Of a stretch of DNA of 64,000 nt, positions 36,701 through 49,719 are shown in pieces. Made by a program: the position numbers and the translations under genes. The DNA is taken from assembly GCF_901933205.1 (NCBI RefSeq), contig NC_044573.1, positions 30,997,493-31,061,492 on the forward strand, given 5' to 3'. Each line of letters starts with the position of its first letter. Position 1 is the stretch's first letter. A model generated the notes under the pieces. The model saw nothing but the letters and a program-made list of their open reading frames with translations, was not told the origin of the DNA and did not search any database. Origin of the DNA: Camarhynchus parvulus (Eukaryota; Chordata; Aves; Passeriformes; Thraupidae).

Positions 36701-39592
36701 GCAGCCTGATGGCAGCGTGCCATCTTCATTCATCGATCAGGTCTCATAGGCCACAGCAAGCTGGTCAGGAGAGAGGTGTGTGCTCCTCAGGGTACCCCAG
36801 TGTGGGAAAGCCTCTCCCAGATCACCACACCCTCCCAAAATGTGCAGGGGGAGTTGCCACCCAGTTCTCTGTGGTTTTTGGCACAGCAGCAGCACAAGAG
36901 CCCAGTAGGTGAGCAAGGCATGAGCTGCCCAGGTGGCCTCCTCTTGACCAAAGCTGAGACCATGTCTTTTTGGTGAGATCCTCTGCACACACTGTTCCGT
37001 GGGAAGCTCTGCCAGGCAAAATGTGCCATTTCTGAGCCCAGGACCCACCTCACCATGGTGTATCAGTGTGGCACCTCTTGCAGGTGGTCTTGGTCAGCTC
37101 AGCCAAGCACTGAACCCAGCCAATGTAGCTGCTGCTCCAGGCATTGCTGCCAGGATCTACAGAATGCAGATCAGCCAAGGATGGGGCACGGTACCAGCAC
37201 TGCCCTGCTCTAGCACTTCAAGCCATGGACTAATGGGAAAGATGGTGAGTGGCTCTTCAAGGGCCAAAGGTGACAAGAAAGCAGTTGGAAATCACAGACC
37301 ACCAGGAGCATACTTGAAGTTCAAAGGAGTTCACATTTGTCTCCGGAGAGCCCCTGCTCAATGCTCCTCCCTGGATGTGCTGGGCCACCCATGGTGGCAG
37401 GCTCAGCAATGTTCAGTGGATTCGCTGCTATTGTGTGAAATGCTGCCTTCTTGCCAAACGGCGCCCCTCCTCTGCTAAAAGCGCAATCCCGCGATGACCC
37501 ACTCCAGGGCGCGGCATTGCAAGCAGCGGCCCATCCACCAGGATGAACTGGATGAGAGCCCTGCAGCATGGGAGGAGCTCTTCTGGGTGGGGTGTAGGGA
37601 CACCTACCTCTGCAGAGAGGTGCTCTGTCCCCCTCCAGTGGCAGAGACCTACAGGAATCAGGCTTCTCTTGCCCAGCTCGCCAGCCACAGCCATCTCCTG
37701 CCTTCCATAGCAGAACGTGGGCATTTTGCCCATTGGGCAATGCCACATGTCATACCCATGTGGGTTCTGAAGCCACCAAGACATTGTACCATGGAAGTCT
37801 TCAGTAAGAAAGGTGCCCTCGTGTGTGGTCCAGTAGCCTGTGGGAGACCTCAGCCAACCAGACCCTGATTCTATGCAGATCTTAACATCAGCAAAGGCAT
37901 ACAAACCTTCATGGCTCCTATATTTACTTGAAAAAAAATAGGTTTTGACTTCTTCTCTGCCCAAGATGCTGTTGCTAGAAATGGAGGAAGGAAATCCCCA
38001 ATGTCTCTGTATACAAAACTATACATTTGGTCTTGCATTTGCCATGCCTGCATTTACCTTGTGGAGCTGTAATTGAGCAGGGATATGGACTGGTTGTCTG
38101 CAGCCCTACCTGCCCCTGCAGTACATGTACCTTTACGGGGATCATCCCAGCTCTTGTGGAAGACCACAGGAAAGCCCAGTGCAACAGGGATCCACCCAGA
38201 CTGTGGCATGGAGATGCTCAGGAGGTTCTCCTGGAGCAGTTGCTGGTAAGGTGGTAACATAGCACAAGAGGATATGGACCCAGCTTCCCTGAAGACCAAA
38301 TGACCTTCATGTAAACATCCTCCAGCCTGGGCATGAATTTGGCACAGGGAAGATGAAGGTGAGAGGTCTGGGAAGATAAAGGAGCCTGACAGGCTGGCAC
38401 ATCTTGTGATTTTCCTCTGTGCAATGACAGGAGGAGAACACGTCCACACCCTCATGACTTATTTTAACACCAAGATATTGTACACTAGCTGCAACAGGAG
38501 CACACACTGGGGAAGAGAGTTACAACCAAGCCACAGCCCAAGTCTCCAGCAGCTATTTGCTCCCTCCAGGAAGGTACTCTGCAGCCAAAACCTGGCTTTG
38601 TCATGTATGCTCAGCCTGTTGAGTAGGACAAGGGTTTAATACCAGTCAGTCAGTGGTGAACTGTGAGGGCACACTAAGCTGGACAAGGGCACGGAGAATT
38701 TGTCGGACCTACTGTGACCTCTGCTGGCTTGGTCTGAAATTGGTGTCCTGGTTGGCCTTGGCTTGCCGGAGTGTGGTGGGAGCTGGTCCACCTGTGGCAA
38801 GGCTCTCCAGAGCTTCCACACTGCAGTCCCTGGGGATGGCTTCCTCCAGAGATGTCTTTGCTCTTACTCCTGATATAAACAGAATGCAACACCCTTAACA
38901 CCTCTGGAAAGAAAACTGGCCCCCATCCTCATGGCAACATCCTTCTGTCATACCTGGGCATGCCAGGTTTAAGTTGTGATCTCCCCAGAAAATGATACGG
39001 GGTCAGGGAGTGCCACTTTGAGACAGTAGGCTCCCTGAGGCCATGATGTCCTTCTCCAAGTGCACTGGTTGTTCATGGGGTCCCACCACAGGCCTCCCCC
39101 ATCCTTCTACTAGTGCGGCCATCAGAAGGCCTGTGCTACAGAAGGGACCCTCTTGTGGAGGATGCAAATGGGGCCCTGAGCAACTGTGACCATGAGAGGC
39201 CATGACAAGTGCCAGATTCAGTCTGCTATAGATGATCCTTGGAAAGGACACCCCAATGAGCAGAACAGCTCACCCCTTTCAGAGCTGCTGTCTCAGGGTC
39301 TGAGTCTTGATGCCTTTTTCTCTAAAACCAAAGCTGATTTAAAAGTTTCTGGCCTTTCCTAAGCCTGGTTGCCTGTTCCTGCATCCATGCTGCAATGTTC
39401 TGCCTTCTCAGGGGCATTGTGATGACAAATTCTCCTCAGCAGCAAGGCTGCTTAGGAAGCTCCTGCCCTAGCCTCATATTCCAGACCCCGCACAGCAACG
39501 TGTCCTTCCTCTTGTCCCTCACCCCATGTGGTGCCACTACATCAATGTACATGACCACAGAGACAGCTCATTCATTAAAATAGTTTGGGCTT
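36701..39592. other. GC-richer non-coding stretch with many overlapping open frames
   Basis: Longer open frames occur on both strands (up to 178 codons on the minus strand, 37428-37964, and about 159 on the plus strand), together with a small CpG cluster at 37450-37530. I checked several minus-strand segments with splice-like borders. None joined into a compatible series and none resembled a known family. The stretch is most simply GC-rich unique sequence. A decayed gene cannot be excluded. Confidence 0.5.
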
Positions 39593-39639
39593 AAAAAAAA
39601 AACAAAAACAAAAACAAAAACAAAAACAAACAAAAAAAA
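39593..39639. repeat. (CAAAAA)n A-rich microsatellite
   Basis: An A-run followed by about five CAAAAA units, one CAAA unit and a further A-run. It could be the tail of an old retro-inserted sequence, but nothing upstream is recognisable as the body of one. Confidence 0.95.
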
Positions 39640-42600
39640 CCCTCTAAATTAAAACATTAAAGCAAGTTTTGTGCCCCTTTGTAACCCTCTCTGTGATCCA
39701 GCTTGCAGATGACATCAGTAGCACAACCGAAGGCACAGCCAACCTCAGCACAGGGGAGAGAAATTTCTGGCCATTCTTGCTGCCAGGAAAACTGCAGCTC
39801 TGAACTGCACCCTTGGGGTTTTGGGACCCCAGAAGGAGGTGTTGCTTTGCTTCTCTTTAGATCAGGGGTTTGATCTTGCCTATGCAGGCAGAGAGCAGGA
39901 AGCTTTCTGTTTTAAAGGAAATCTGAGCTTTCAGTTTAATCCTGTGTTTTTAGGAATGCCTGGATCTTAATCCAAGCCTGGAGTTTGGACTGTTTTAAAT
40001 GGATGTTGTGTGACATTTCAGAGCTAGTTGCATTTAATTGGTGACTTAGAGTCTGTTTCCACTGCCCTGTATGAAGTTTTAGACTACAGTTTGATGAGAA
40101 ACACTGAAGCACATTCACTCAGAAGCCCCTCTCCAACCTTTACATATAAAAAGAAACACGGAGGGAAAGAGAGCGGCAAAATCGTTAACAAAACAGTAGG
40201 GTGCTGAACCTCACTCTGAAAATAAAAACCAGAGACTTATTGGTAGTGACACATTAAAGTGTCACAAGTTATTCCCATAAAAGATACTGCAGAACTGGTT
40301 TTGGTTTGTGCTTTTTCCTATGCAAGTTACCTCATCTACAAGAACACAAATGTTTATCATAGCAGAACTTTTTCAGTAATTAAGCATTTCAAGATCAATT
40401 CCTTCTGCAGTACCAAACAAGACTGAATGGTCATACAGATTCAGAGTTTTGCAGTCTTCTGACCTCTCTTGTAATCCAAATACTCTTCATCACAGTGAGC
40501 ACACCTTCCTCTGGGCTGTTTGTTCCTGATAAACACAGGACAGATTCTTACCAGTGCTGCGATATGTACTGAACAAACATTGTATCGTGATCTAAAAATA
40601 AAACCTGGTGAAATAAAAACCTGAGACATTTAAAACCCCCTATAAGACATTCCTGGGCTACGGGGATGTCTTTGGAAAAGCCGGGACACGCAGACAAATG
40701 ACACAACACATCCTTATCATACAACCTTTGTCCCAGCCCATCAGACTGCTTCTCTCCCATATCATGTATAGTATGGACTTGTGGACTTGACCTAATTGTG
40801 ATGCTTTAGTAAGAGCCTAGCCTTTCTTTAGCAAAGGGGATTGTCCACACAAACAAGGGGAAATGATTGGTACACCTCCAGATATCTAACAGTGTCACTG
40901 AAGAAAATATTGACAGCGCTGAATAAATGATGGTGAAAACCACTAGGCAGAAGGTTTTGTTATTACCCTTACTATTGCATTTGGGTTGCAAAACCACCTA
41001 GAAGATTCCAAATCCCATCTTTAAGCCCAGTGTGCAAGGCTGACATACGTTTGCCAAAAGCTGAGATCTGCTCCAAGCAACACATGAACTGAGACAGGCA
41101 AATGAATGAAGAGCACAGAGAGAGGCAAGGTGATGACAGAGGGAGTTCCCAAATATGTGCTGTGCCTCACCACAGGAGGAGCTGAATTTTCCAGGTCTGA
41201 AACAAAACTTGTACCATTGAGAGAGTAATGATGATTGTGACTGAGAGAAAAACTATCCTGCAATATCAGCCTTGACCTCACTGAAGCAAAACCCTCTTAG
41301 TCCCTGAGGCAGGGTGGAGTGAAGCAAGATAACTTAAGGAAAAAGAGACTCAAACACTCCCAAAACGAGAGGCTCAATAACAAGAAAAGAGTGACTGAGC
41401 AGGAAGGCAGTTGTGGGCTCTTGCAGTGGGCTGCAGGCTGAATCCCCAAAGCTGGAAAGTTCCTTTCAGTGTCCATATAAATATTTCTGTAAGTTATTTT
41501 TAAGTGTGTGTTTTGAAACAGAAGTATATTTAGACAAGTTAAATGAAAATGTGGTTTAAAGGAAGCTGCTTCTTTAGAAATTTCCCACACTGGGAAAGTC
41601 TGCTCGGCCGTGCTTGGTCCATGCCAGGGCTGCCCAGTCCCGCGGGCAGCTTTGCAGGCCGATGCTATGCGGCAGCAGTGGCACTGTGGGGCAGAAGCAA
41701 GGCCACCTCTCTCACTGGGGACAAGACAGCCATGCACCAGCCCCCTTGTTGGCACAGGAACACTGGCAGCCCACACAAGGTTTCCATGTTGCTTTTTGAT
41801 GTTGGCATGCCAGGAGTGGGGTAAGATGTGGTGCAGCACGAGAGAGGGGAAGGGGGAAGGAGGAAATCCTGGATCCAGGGAAAGCCGGCTTTCTCCTTCC
41901 TGTGAGCCATGGCTGAGTGACTTTCCCAGGGCGCAGCAGGGGTCACGACAGTAGTTCTCTTCCCAATGCAGCACAAATCTGGGGTACTCATCACATGTGG
42001 TCTGATCCCAGAGCACTTGTCACAGAATCAGGATGTTTTGGCCAGGCTCCAACCTGTCTTGACTGGCCAGCACCCTGTTCACAGAAGCCAGAGATCAAAA
42101 AAGTTCATGAGATGGACAGCATAGTCCCTCTGCCTGGTCAGTGGACCATGGACCACAGCGTGCCGTGTTCCACCTCTCTGTTTCCCTGAGGGAGTTTTAG
42201 TGGGCTGCAAACTTATTTTTCCTTGCACATCCCAAGCCATTCCACAGTACACATGGACAGTTTTCTGTCCCACCCCAGAGAGAACTTCTCTGCAATGGAT
42301 GATGATGTCCTCCTACCTGTGCTTAAGCCTGAAGGAAGAACACAATTATTTATGGACTAGTTCGCATTAAATAATGCTGGGAGTGACATCATAGAAAAAT
42401 ACTTTTTCTTCCATTTTTGCTTGCATTATCTGTCATGTCATGAGCAGAATTCTCACAAACTTTCCTGTGGATTTCAGCTGGCTGGGTTGATTTAGGAAAA
42501 ACCTTTTGAAGCTTTTGCACGCCTGCCTGCACAGTTGGATGACTTTGGGGGGAGTTCTGGGAAGTGCATATCCAAGAAAACCTTTCCAGGACTCTGATTT

Positions 42601-44880
42601 TCTTTTCCAGCTTTTATAGATAGTCCAGCTGGAACAGCAGCATCGTGTATGCTATAGTTTAGAAATCTGACCTAGTTCCTTTAATCCACACTAGCCATGG
42701 GAGCTCTCAGAGGGCTCAGAAACTGTGCTCAGTCTCACCAGGTCACTTGCAACACAGGCTTTAAAGAAAAACTTTCATCCAAAAGTAAAAACATCCTTTG
42801 ATGGATATTAATTTAACCTAAGATAGGGGCAGGGGGGACTTTATGCTTAAGCAGCGGCAAAAGTATTATAAGTCTTGTTTCTTCTGCAGATAAATGAAAG
42901 TTAAACTCTGTGATATGCAGCCTCCACCACCCATGAGAGGTTTCTCCAGGGGAATTCCATAAAAAAAAAAGAGCAAGAAGTATATCTGCTAAATACAAAT
43001 ACAGGATTAACAGCAACTGACCCTATGGCAAGACCCCAGTCAAGCTGCTGAAATGAAATAAAAAGCTTGCAGTAAGTCCCAGAATCCCTGTTTGCTGTGC
43101 TGTGTATCCCCAGTGCCGGAGAGGCAGCATTCCCCAGCTGGTAGGCTGCTGTCTGCAGAAAGGCTGCTGGGGGGGTGAGACTGCCAAAGTGTTGTTTAAT
43201 CACAAATAAAAGCAATGTTGCTTCTTTCTGCCTCTCTCCCAGCACTATACTTAGAGGGCCAGAAGTCACCTCTCTGAATACCACTTCTCTTCCCAGTCAT
43301 CAGTCAAACATTTTGATGTTCCTTTTATTTTTCCCTCACACACAAGGGCTTTTTATTTTTCTCTTTTCTCAAAGTGAGGGCTTACTCCTTGAAATAGGAA
43401 AAGGCTGAGAAACTCATTTCTAGGTGCCCTTTTCTCAGTATAAGCAGAGGTTTATATAAACAATATTCATGATCCGTTTGGAGTCTGTTTTCTTCTTACA
43501 ATGATAGCTGCCACTTAAAAGGAGGAACAGACCTGCTCTCCCTCTAGTCAAAGCCAATGACAACATTTCTTATCCTAAATCACCCTCATCTTTTCCTTCT
43601 CTCATAGAAGTGCTTTTCCCAGGCTCCCAGCCTTTCTCAGTAGCAATGCCCCAACCCCCTCTGTTTCTTTTTTACCAGAGCTGGAGACTGTATTCCCTTC
43701 CCATGAGAAAATGCCACTATAATATTTGCTGGTTTTTCTTTTTTTTCCTTCTTCCATCCCACTCCCGTTTTGTTTCCTTTTGACCCCAGTGACACACTAG
43801 GAAGAGCTTTCCGCCCAGCCATGCCCACTGATACTGAGCGTCCTGGCCAAGCAACTAGAGCTGATTTAAGACAAAGTCCTCTGAACGAATGGTTTGACCA
43901 GTCCCTTGCCATGCACCTTTCCCCAGACTGGCTTGTTTCTCTGTGCCTCAGGGTCCAGATGTTCCCACTGCCCTCCTCATGCCTCCTTCAGAGCAGAGAT
44001 AACACTGTCCCAGAGAGGAAACTTCTGAGCCTCATCAGCGATGTTGAAAATGCATTTTGAATGCAGTCTTCATCACAAAATACCCCGACAGCAGTGACAT
44101 ACTCATCTCATTGCTTTGATCAGGCCACTCGAGAATATCAAGTATACAAACAGGACATTTGCTGAAATCAGCTATGAAAACTTAAGAGGCGGTCACTGTC
44201 TGCCCTGCAACAAAATTCCTGTTCTTAATCTGCACAGGGAAACATTTACAGGATCACTGGAGTTTTGTTTTGCTTGTTTATAGGCAATGGGAAATTTGGT
44301 TTTGTTTCCCAGGTTTCACATGCAGCCAAAGGATTTTTCTGAAACAAAACCATAACAACCTACAAAAAGATGGGCCCACGGGACATTCTGACTGCACAAA
44401 AGCAGAAATATTATACTAACAGTAGTAATTTGAATCATGAGAGCATTCAGGGTGAGATGGCTGAACAGAAAGTAACAAAGGTGAGTTTTGGAAAGATGCA
44501 TAGCCCCTGCTGCTGCTGCAGAGCTGCTGCTTCTTTTGGATCCCTGGTGTCAGGAGAAAACCACCATACAGGTCACATCATCACTGTAAGTGTTCATACA
44601 CGTGTACCTGTGAAATGTCACCATTTGGCTGCAGTGAAGAGGAACCCCAATATTCCCATGGATGTCTGCACTCTGCAGAGGCGGCAAGCCTGTGGGGCCA
44701 GCCAGGCATGCATTTTTCCCCACCTCCTCCTTTTTCAAAGGGTCCTTTCTTATCATCCCCCCCGCTCCCCACTCAACCTCCCCATATCCACATGTTACTG
44801 GCATTCAAGGCAAATATTTCTCCCAGACTCTTTGGTCTGGCGTGTCCCCCCTGACTTTTAGGAGGCCCCTTTATCAGGCA
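39640..44880. other. Unique non-coding sequence, no gene seen
   Basis: The minus-strand open frame of 239 codons at 41297-42016 is the longest here. Its translation is unlike any family I know, changes composition halfway and overlaps plus-strand frames, so it is not called. AT-rich, low-repeat patches at 40.2-40.4, 41.45-41.56 and 42.34-42.48 kb look like conserved non-coding elements in texture only. No CR1 was recognised. Confidence 0.55.
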
Positions 44881-45250
44881 AGATCACGGCGAGCCAGGCA
44901 AACATTACCTCAGGGGCACTGTGAATCGGGGCCGGGGGTGTGAATAGGCCCCACACATTCTCTCCAGCCTCTTCCCTTTCCTATAGCAACCAAGTTGGGA
45001 GCAGGCAGGTCACACAGCCCCTCCGTTGTGCGGAGAGCCCTGCCGGGGCCGGGGGGGCAGCCATTTGGTGGGAGCAGGTCACAGGGGGCTGGATTGGGAC
45101 CAGGGGGCACGGGGGCAGTCCTCAGGCCTGTGCAAATATGGCAGGGGGTGCCCGGCTTCCTGCTTGGGGCCTGCCCGTGGCTGTGCCCCACCCCTGGCGC
45201 CTGGCTCTCCCTTCCCGTTAACCCACCACCTTTTCTGGTGTGAAAGCAGA
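44881..45250. other. GC-rich, G-run-rich block
   Basis: GC content is high with long G runs on the plus strand (for example GGGGCCGGGGGGG at 45046-45057), but only about 13 CpGs in 370 bases, so it is not a CpG island. Stop codons are scarce on both strands, which explains the long opposing open frames at 44910-45683 (minus, 257 codons) and 45026-45880 (plus, 284 codons). Neither shows a recognisable domain. Confidence 0.6.
45084..45115 (+). other. Canonical G-quadruplex motif
   Basis: Four G runs (45084-45088, 45096-45098, 45103-45107, 45111-45115) are separated by loops of 7, 4 and 3 bases. This satisfies the strict G3+N1-7 pattern. Whether it folds in the cell is not visible from sequence. 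Confidence 0.85.
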
Positions 45251-46597
45251 GCTGCATCTCCATCCTGGCCTTTTCTGCCCTTCGGAGAGCAAAAAGGAAA
45301 ACAGCATAATAAAAAATTCTCTGTGTCAGCCACAGATCCCAAAGGAGAGCACCAGGCAAAAGGGAGGGAAGGAGCAGGAGGAGCCTGGCAGGTCTTTCCA
45401 CAAGCAGAGGTTCCTCCAGATGGGGATCCTCTGCCAGCAGACCCAGCACACTGTGTGCAGGCCATGAGCCACTGCTCGGGAGGGTCTTTCCAAGGCAGCA
45501 TCCCAGACCAAGGGAGTGTGCCTGCCTCTCCACACGAAGCCCCACATCCCCATGACAGACTTCTCTGGAAAGCTGCTCAGCCTTGGTACATACAGCAGCA
45601 CCAAGGTGGGAGACATCTTCCTGTACCACCTGGATTTTGTATGACGGTGCCCAGGAGCTGGCATCAGCTGTGCCTCTCACCAAATCTCAAAGCAATGTGG
45701 ACCTCACTTCAGCAGTCCCCTCATCCCTCACAAGGTGTGAACACCAGCTCCCTCGTAGCCCCCAGAAGGTTTCCCACAGCCCTGTGCATGCACTCTCGTG
45801 CTTCTTTCCCCACCACAGGGCTCTGTGCAGTTTCTTCCCAAGGGAATTTGCAGTGCACAGATCATACAGTGCTCAGCTAAAGATACCAAAGGGCCATCTG
45901 ACCTCTCAGTTCTGACCTATCGGAGGTCACCCCTCTCTTGGCACACTTCCCACAGTGAGTGTGGAGACAAGGTCTAAACACAGTTAGACAAAAGGATGAG
46001 ATCTCACCCAGCTCCATGATACTCCATGTCTGGGTGCCCTCAGGGACAGCAGACAAGGCACACACCCTGGCATCAGTGACCAGAGACAGCACTGATCAAC
46101 AGCCTGGGAATATGAGGCAATACACTTTTTCACAGGAAAAAGGGAAGAGGATGACATTTTGGCTCTGTAAAGCTTTCCCTTGCAAAATATTTATGATCTG
46201 ATGTGACAGGGAGAGTCATGGGCAAACTCTACGTGCAACAGCAGCCTCCCTGTGGCTCCACACATAAGGAACAAGCACAGCTGTGCTGAGTCAAAGTGAG
46301 CATCAATCTAGCCAAGTACTTTGTCTCCAATGCTGGCTGATAGATGCCTGAGGGAGAAGAAGAGAAGAGCAGGCCAAGAGTGATATTACCTCTGCATGCT
46401 TTTCCAGGCTGATTGTAGCTCAGGACTTCCTGAGACAGAAACCGCTTTCATAACTAAGAATCCTTGAGGGACTGTTGCTCCTTGTGTCTGATTAATCGTC
46501 ACAGGAGTCACAGATTTGTAGCACTCACTGCATCCTGATGCTTATACAGAAGTTCTATGAATGACCGACCCTCTTTGCTTTTGTACTGTCCATGATT

Positions 46598-46634
46598 TTT
46601 GTTTAAGATGCCTTCCCCTGGCATCTTAAATAAA
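46598..46634. repeat. 15-bp hairpin with 7-nt loop
   Basis: Arms 46598-46612 and 46620-46634 pair at 14 of 15 positions around TTCCCCT. The exception, G46601 opposite T46631, would be a G.U wobble in plus-strand RNA. It is too short for a typical animal microRNA precursor and is followed by an A/C-rich run with TAAATAAA. No known function. Confidence 0.9.
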
Positions 46635-47108
46635 CAAAACCAACCAAAACCCAAACCATTAAGTAGGTAATTTTTCTTTTGGAAGCAGAGTGGTGTCTGG
46701 GATGCCAGACCAGATTCTTTCACCACAGACTCCTGGTAAGATGTTGGATACACCCACCCAAGTAATGGATGGGATGCACAGGTACAGGAGCTCTGTCCAG
46801 TGTCTTTTCCATCATGCCCAGGTGTAATGGGGCTTGTTGCTTTTCCATGCCAGAGACACAGCACCTGGGGTTGATATTGTCCTTAGCTGTTTGGGACAGC
46901 TCCTGCCTCTGCCAGGGAGCTCTTCCAGGAACTCCTGCAGCATACAATGGCACCACAAATTCAGCAACATTTTTCTCCCTTTTACCTTGCTCTCCTATTT
47001 TATGTTCAGCAGCTCTCCTCCAGGAGCCCTTTCAGTCACTGACATGGCATACCTCTTACAGAGGATGGCCAGAGATAGATGCAATCCCTTCCTTAGACTC
47101 AGCTTAAC

Positions 47109-47146
47109 CCATCAGAGAGCTCCCAAGCCATCACAGAGCTCCCAAG
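47109..47146. repeat. 19-bp tandem duplication
   Basis: Two adjacent 19-base units, CCATCAGAGAGCTCCCAAG and CCATCACAGAGCTCCCAAG, differ at one position. Confidence 0.95.
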
Positions 47147-47324
47147 TATAAACCAGAGATATTGAACAGGAGTTTGTCTTCCAGGAGAGAAAGTAGGATA
47201 GATTATAGAGGTGTAGGAATGAAAGTGACTCTGCTCAGGTATCACCAGCACTATCTGAGAGCTACTAGTCTACGCGCCTCTGAAAATATCACAGGAAGCA
47301 TCACCCATTGTACCCTTAGATTGT

Positions 47325-47400
47325 TTGCCCCTTCATTAACCAGCCTGACAGTTGGAAAGTTTTTCCCTGTATCATACCTCAAATATTCCTGAATGCTTAT
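47325..47400 (-). mobile_element. Possible old CR1/L3-like fragment, minus strand
   Basis: The phrase 'taaccagcctgacagttggaaagtttttccctgtatcatacctcaaat' resembles the reverse complement of the conserved CR1/L3 3' block ('...ggaaagtttttcctaatatctaacctaaat'). Only about 50 bases align convincingly by eye, so this is tentative. Confidence 0.35.
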
Positions 47401-49700
47401 GCGTGCTAAGCCTCATACCAGCTGGAGCTTTTCCAGGATCTGTGGTTTCACTACTAAGTATAGAGGGAAACTGTCAATTTGAATTCTCATATGTTTCCAA
47501 AATGAGTGTGTTGTGGTTATTTTACTAACATTTTTCTATGTCATGGTAGCAGCCATGAGCCACTATGAATTGTACAGATGGTGAGGAAAGAATGGTCTTC
47601 CCAAAATCCTACATGATTCATGGAGAATTAGGATGCTGACAAAAGGTGGGTAGCAGGAGTAGTAGGCCAGGAAAGCGATAGTGATGGTGACTAACATCCT
47701 GAAATCCAGGAGCCATTTAGGCTCTCCTACCCACGCCTGAGACCCTCCGACACTCTTGTGGTTTCACAGTCATATATTCCACTTTCCAAAAAAGCTTTTG
47801 CTCGCCCTCAAAGTTTGTGCAAGGCCCACCCAAACAACGGAAGAAACTCACTGACCAGAGGAAGACTGATTGCACCCAAAGTGCTGACACACGCACCGCA
47901 TGACCCAGCCAGGAGCCGAGAACGAGCGTTCTCTTCTGTTCCTGGGAACTTCACAGCTCAGCAAGGGGATGGACATAACTGTGTAAGAGAAGTGCATTTT
48001 TAAGTGGATACTACCCCTTCAACAAGTTGCTATGTCCTCTGCTGAGAGATAACTGGGTGTCTCTCAGGGCATTTTGGGTCATAGGTAAAACAACTGACGC
48101 CTTCTGCTGGATCAAGGGTAGGGAAATTCATCCTTGCTGGGCTGCTCCCTTGCTCTGTGGGAAGAAGTCCACCTCCATCCTGACATCCATAGCCATTCCT
48201 ACCACGTGGCAAGGATTGCTCTTTCCAGGCAAAGGAGAAAACCAGGCTTTTGATCATGCACTGAAGACACTGCGAGTCATATCACAAGAAAAAGGCTGGG
48301 AGATAGCAAAGAGCAGGAATGGTTTGCAGAGTCTGCAACCTGCTCCTCACAGGCCTCTGAGGGCTTCAGAATAGAGGGGATATAAGAAGGAGCAGGTCCT
48401 GTGCCAGAGAATGTGGTCTGGCAGGGTTTGGGCTGTGGCCTGCAATCCCAGCTTCACAGGGTGACATGACAGGGCAAGGCATCACCATGTGTACGGTGAC
48501 CTACCAGATGTTATACATGTTGTAAGCATGAGACACAACAGGGCATAGTAATACCCTCCAACATCACCCTCACCCACACCAGAGCTGGACTGCGCTACCT
48601 CAGTGTAGGATTATTGCCCCATGCATCCAAGCTCGGGCCACATGGGACCATGGGAAAGGGTTCCTGCTGGTTCCCAACCCCCAGAGAAGCTGGAAATCAT
48701 CACCAAGAAGGGCTAACCACTACCATGGCATAGATAGCCTCAGCACGCAGAGCCACCCACATTCTTTCTTCCTGACTTCAGGGCAGAAAACCAGGCACTG
48801 CCTGGCAATCGCCTGTGTTATCTGGGTTTAGGATATTGGCCAAGTTGGCAGATTTGGTGCATTGGCCATGCTGCAGGCTGTTCACAGTGCAGCAGGGAGA
48901 ACATGCTGCTAAAAGGGCACCAGCCTCAGCCACAGAGGGCTCTTGCCACACTCTTTCCACCGAAAAACCCTTGAAGAAGGATCCTGGTGGAGACGGAAAC
49001 TCGCAGCACTGGCCAGGAGGATCTACTGGCAGGCTCTTTGTCTTCACAAAGCTCAAAGGCTCAGCAAGGGAAATTATCAGGAGACCTGAATTGTCAGATG
49101 ATGCTCCATCCTAACACAGAGGTGGTACCAGTCGCAACTTTTGCCCTGAGCCACACGGAATCTTTGCACGTCCTTGTTGTTCTCAGCTTTTGCCTCTTCA
49201 CCAGGTATTCCCACAGAAGAGAAAACATGAATTTGGGATTAAAGCACTGGGCTCAGGTCTCCCTCCCCTGCATGCAGCAGGCAAACCCTTCCTTGCCTCA
49301 GTCTCCCTTCCAGGACCAAGGCTGACAGGTCCCTGCCCACTTTTCCTGAGGTGATGGGAAAAAAAATCTCATCTGCTGAGGGCTGTGTAGGCATCAGCCC
49401 CCATGTTTCCTGATGGGGAGCAGGTTAACACGTAGCTTGTGCGTCATGTTTGCAGTTTATTTAAAATCAAAGACAGGCAGGAGAATAGCAGGGATGCGTT
49501 GGCTAAGGGCCACTTATCTTCCACCCCCATGTGTGTAAAGTCTCCATTTGAGGCATCTGCCTCCCCAAGGACACATCCTCTGCTCCTGGACTGTGGGCAG
49601 AGCATCTCTTTCCAGCTGCCTCCTGCCCCCCAGCCCTGCCTGTGAATGAAACTGAGCTATTATTGCCACTTCTTTTAAAACCCATTTCCCAGAAAAGAGG
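47401..49700. other. Unique non-coding sequence, no gene seen
   Basis: Ordinary composition. Open frames stay below about 115 codons. No repeat recognised. Confidence 0.6.
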
Positions 49701-49719
49701 AAAAAAAAAAAAAAAAAAA
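49701..49719. repeat. Poly-A run (19 A)
   Basis: Nineteen consecutive A residues, followed by GAAAATAA. No recognisable retro-inserted body upstream. Confidence 0.95.

Larger units (their letters stand above)
45251..47324. other. Unique non-coding sequence, no gene seen
   Basis: No named repeat or gene. Contains a short perfect-looking hairpin (46598-46634) and a 19-bp duplication (47109-47146), listed separately. Confidence 0.6.

Noticed and set aside
36980..37109. Two minus-strand segments translating to CLAEL-x4-C (37109-37071 with a following KRC, and 37018-36980), reminiscent of the C-x8-C-x2-C signature of the plant DUF26/ginkbilobin family
   Set aside because: The copies are only 91 bases apart and in different frames, whereas DUF26 repeats are about 100 residues apart. 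The second lacks the third cysteine, no other family hallmark is present, and the family is essentially plant-specific. Treated as coincidence.
37428..37964. 178-codon minus-strand frame with splice-like borders (GAG/GTAGGT near 37608)
   Set aside because: Segments with acceptor- and donor-like words exist here, but they do not link in compatible phase to neighbouring segments and the translation matches nothing I know.
40464..40525. 62-nt minus-strand segment between TTTATCAG and GTCAGA, translating to NKQPRGRCAHCDEEYLDYKRG-like sequence
   Set aside because: The donor is weak, the acceptor tract is poor and the segment is short. The good-looking peptide alone is not enough to call an exon.
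41297..42016. Minus-strand open frame of 239 codons
   Set aside because: No recognisable family. Composition changes abruptly along its length, and overlapping plus-strand frames are also open. No splice or promoter context.
42019..42080. TCACAGAATCAGGATG, similar to the reverse complement of a CR1 terminal repeat
   Set aside because: Only about ten bases match. The sequence that should follow in a CR1 (the 'ttggaaggacc' block) is absent.
45026..45880. Plus-strand open frame of 284 codons, the longest in the window
   Set aside because: It lies in a GC-rich, stop-poor block with an equally long frame on the opposite strand (44910-45683). Its translation has shifting composition, no domain and no exon borders consistent with it.
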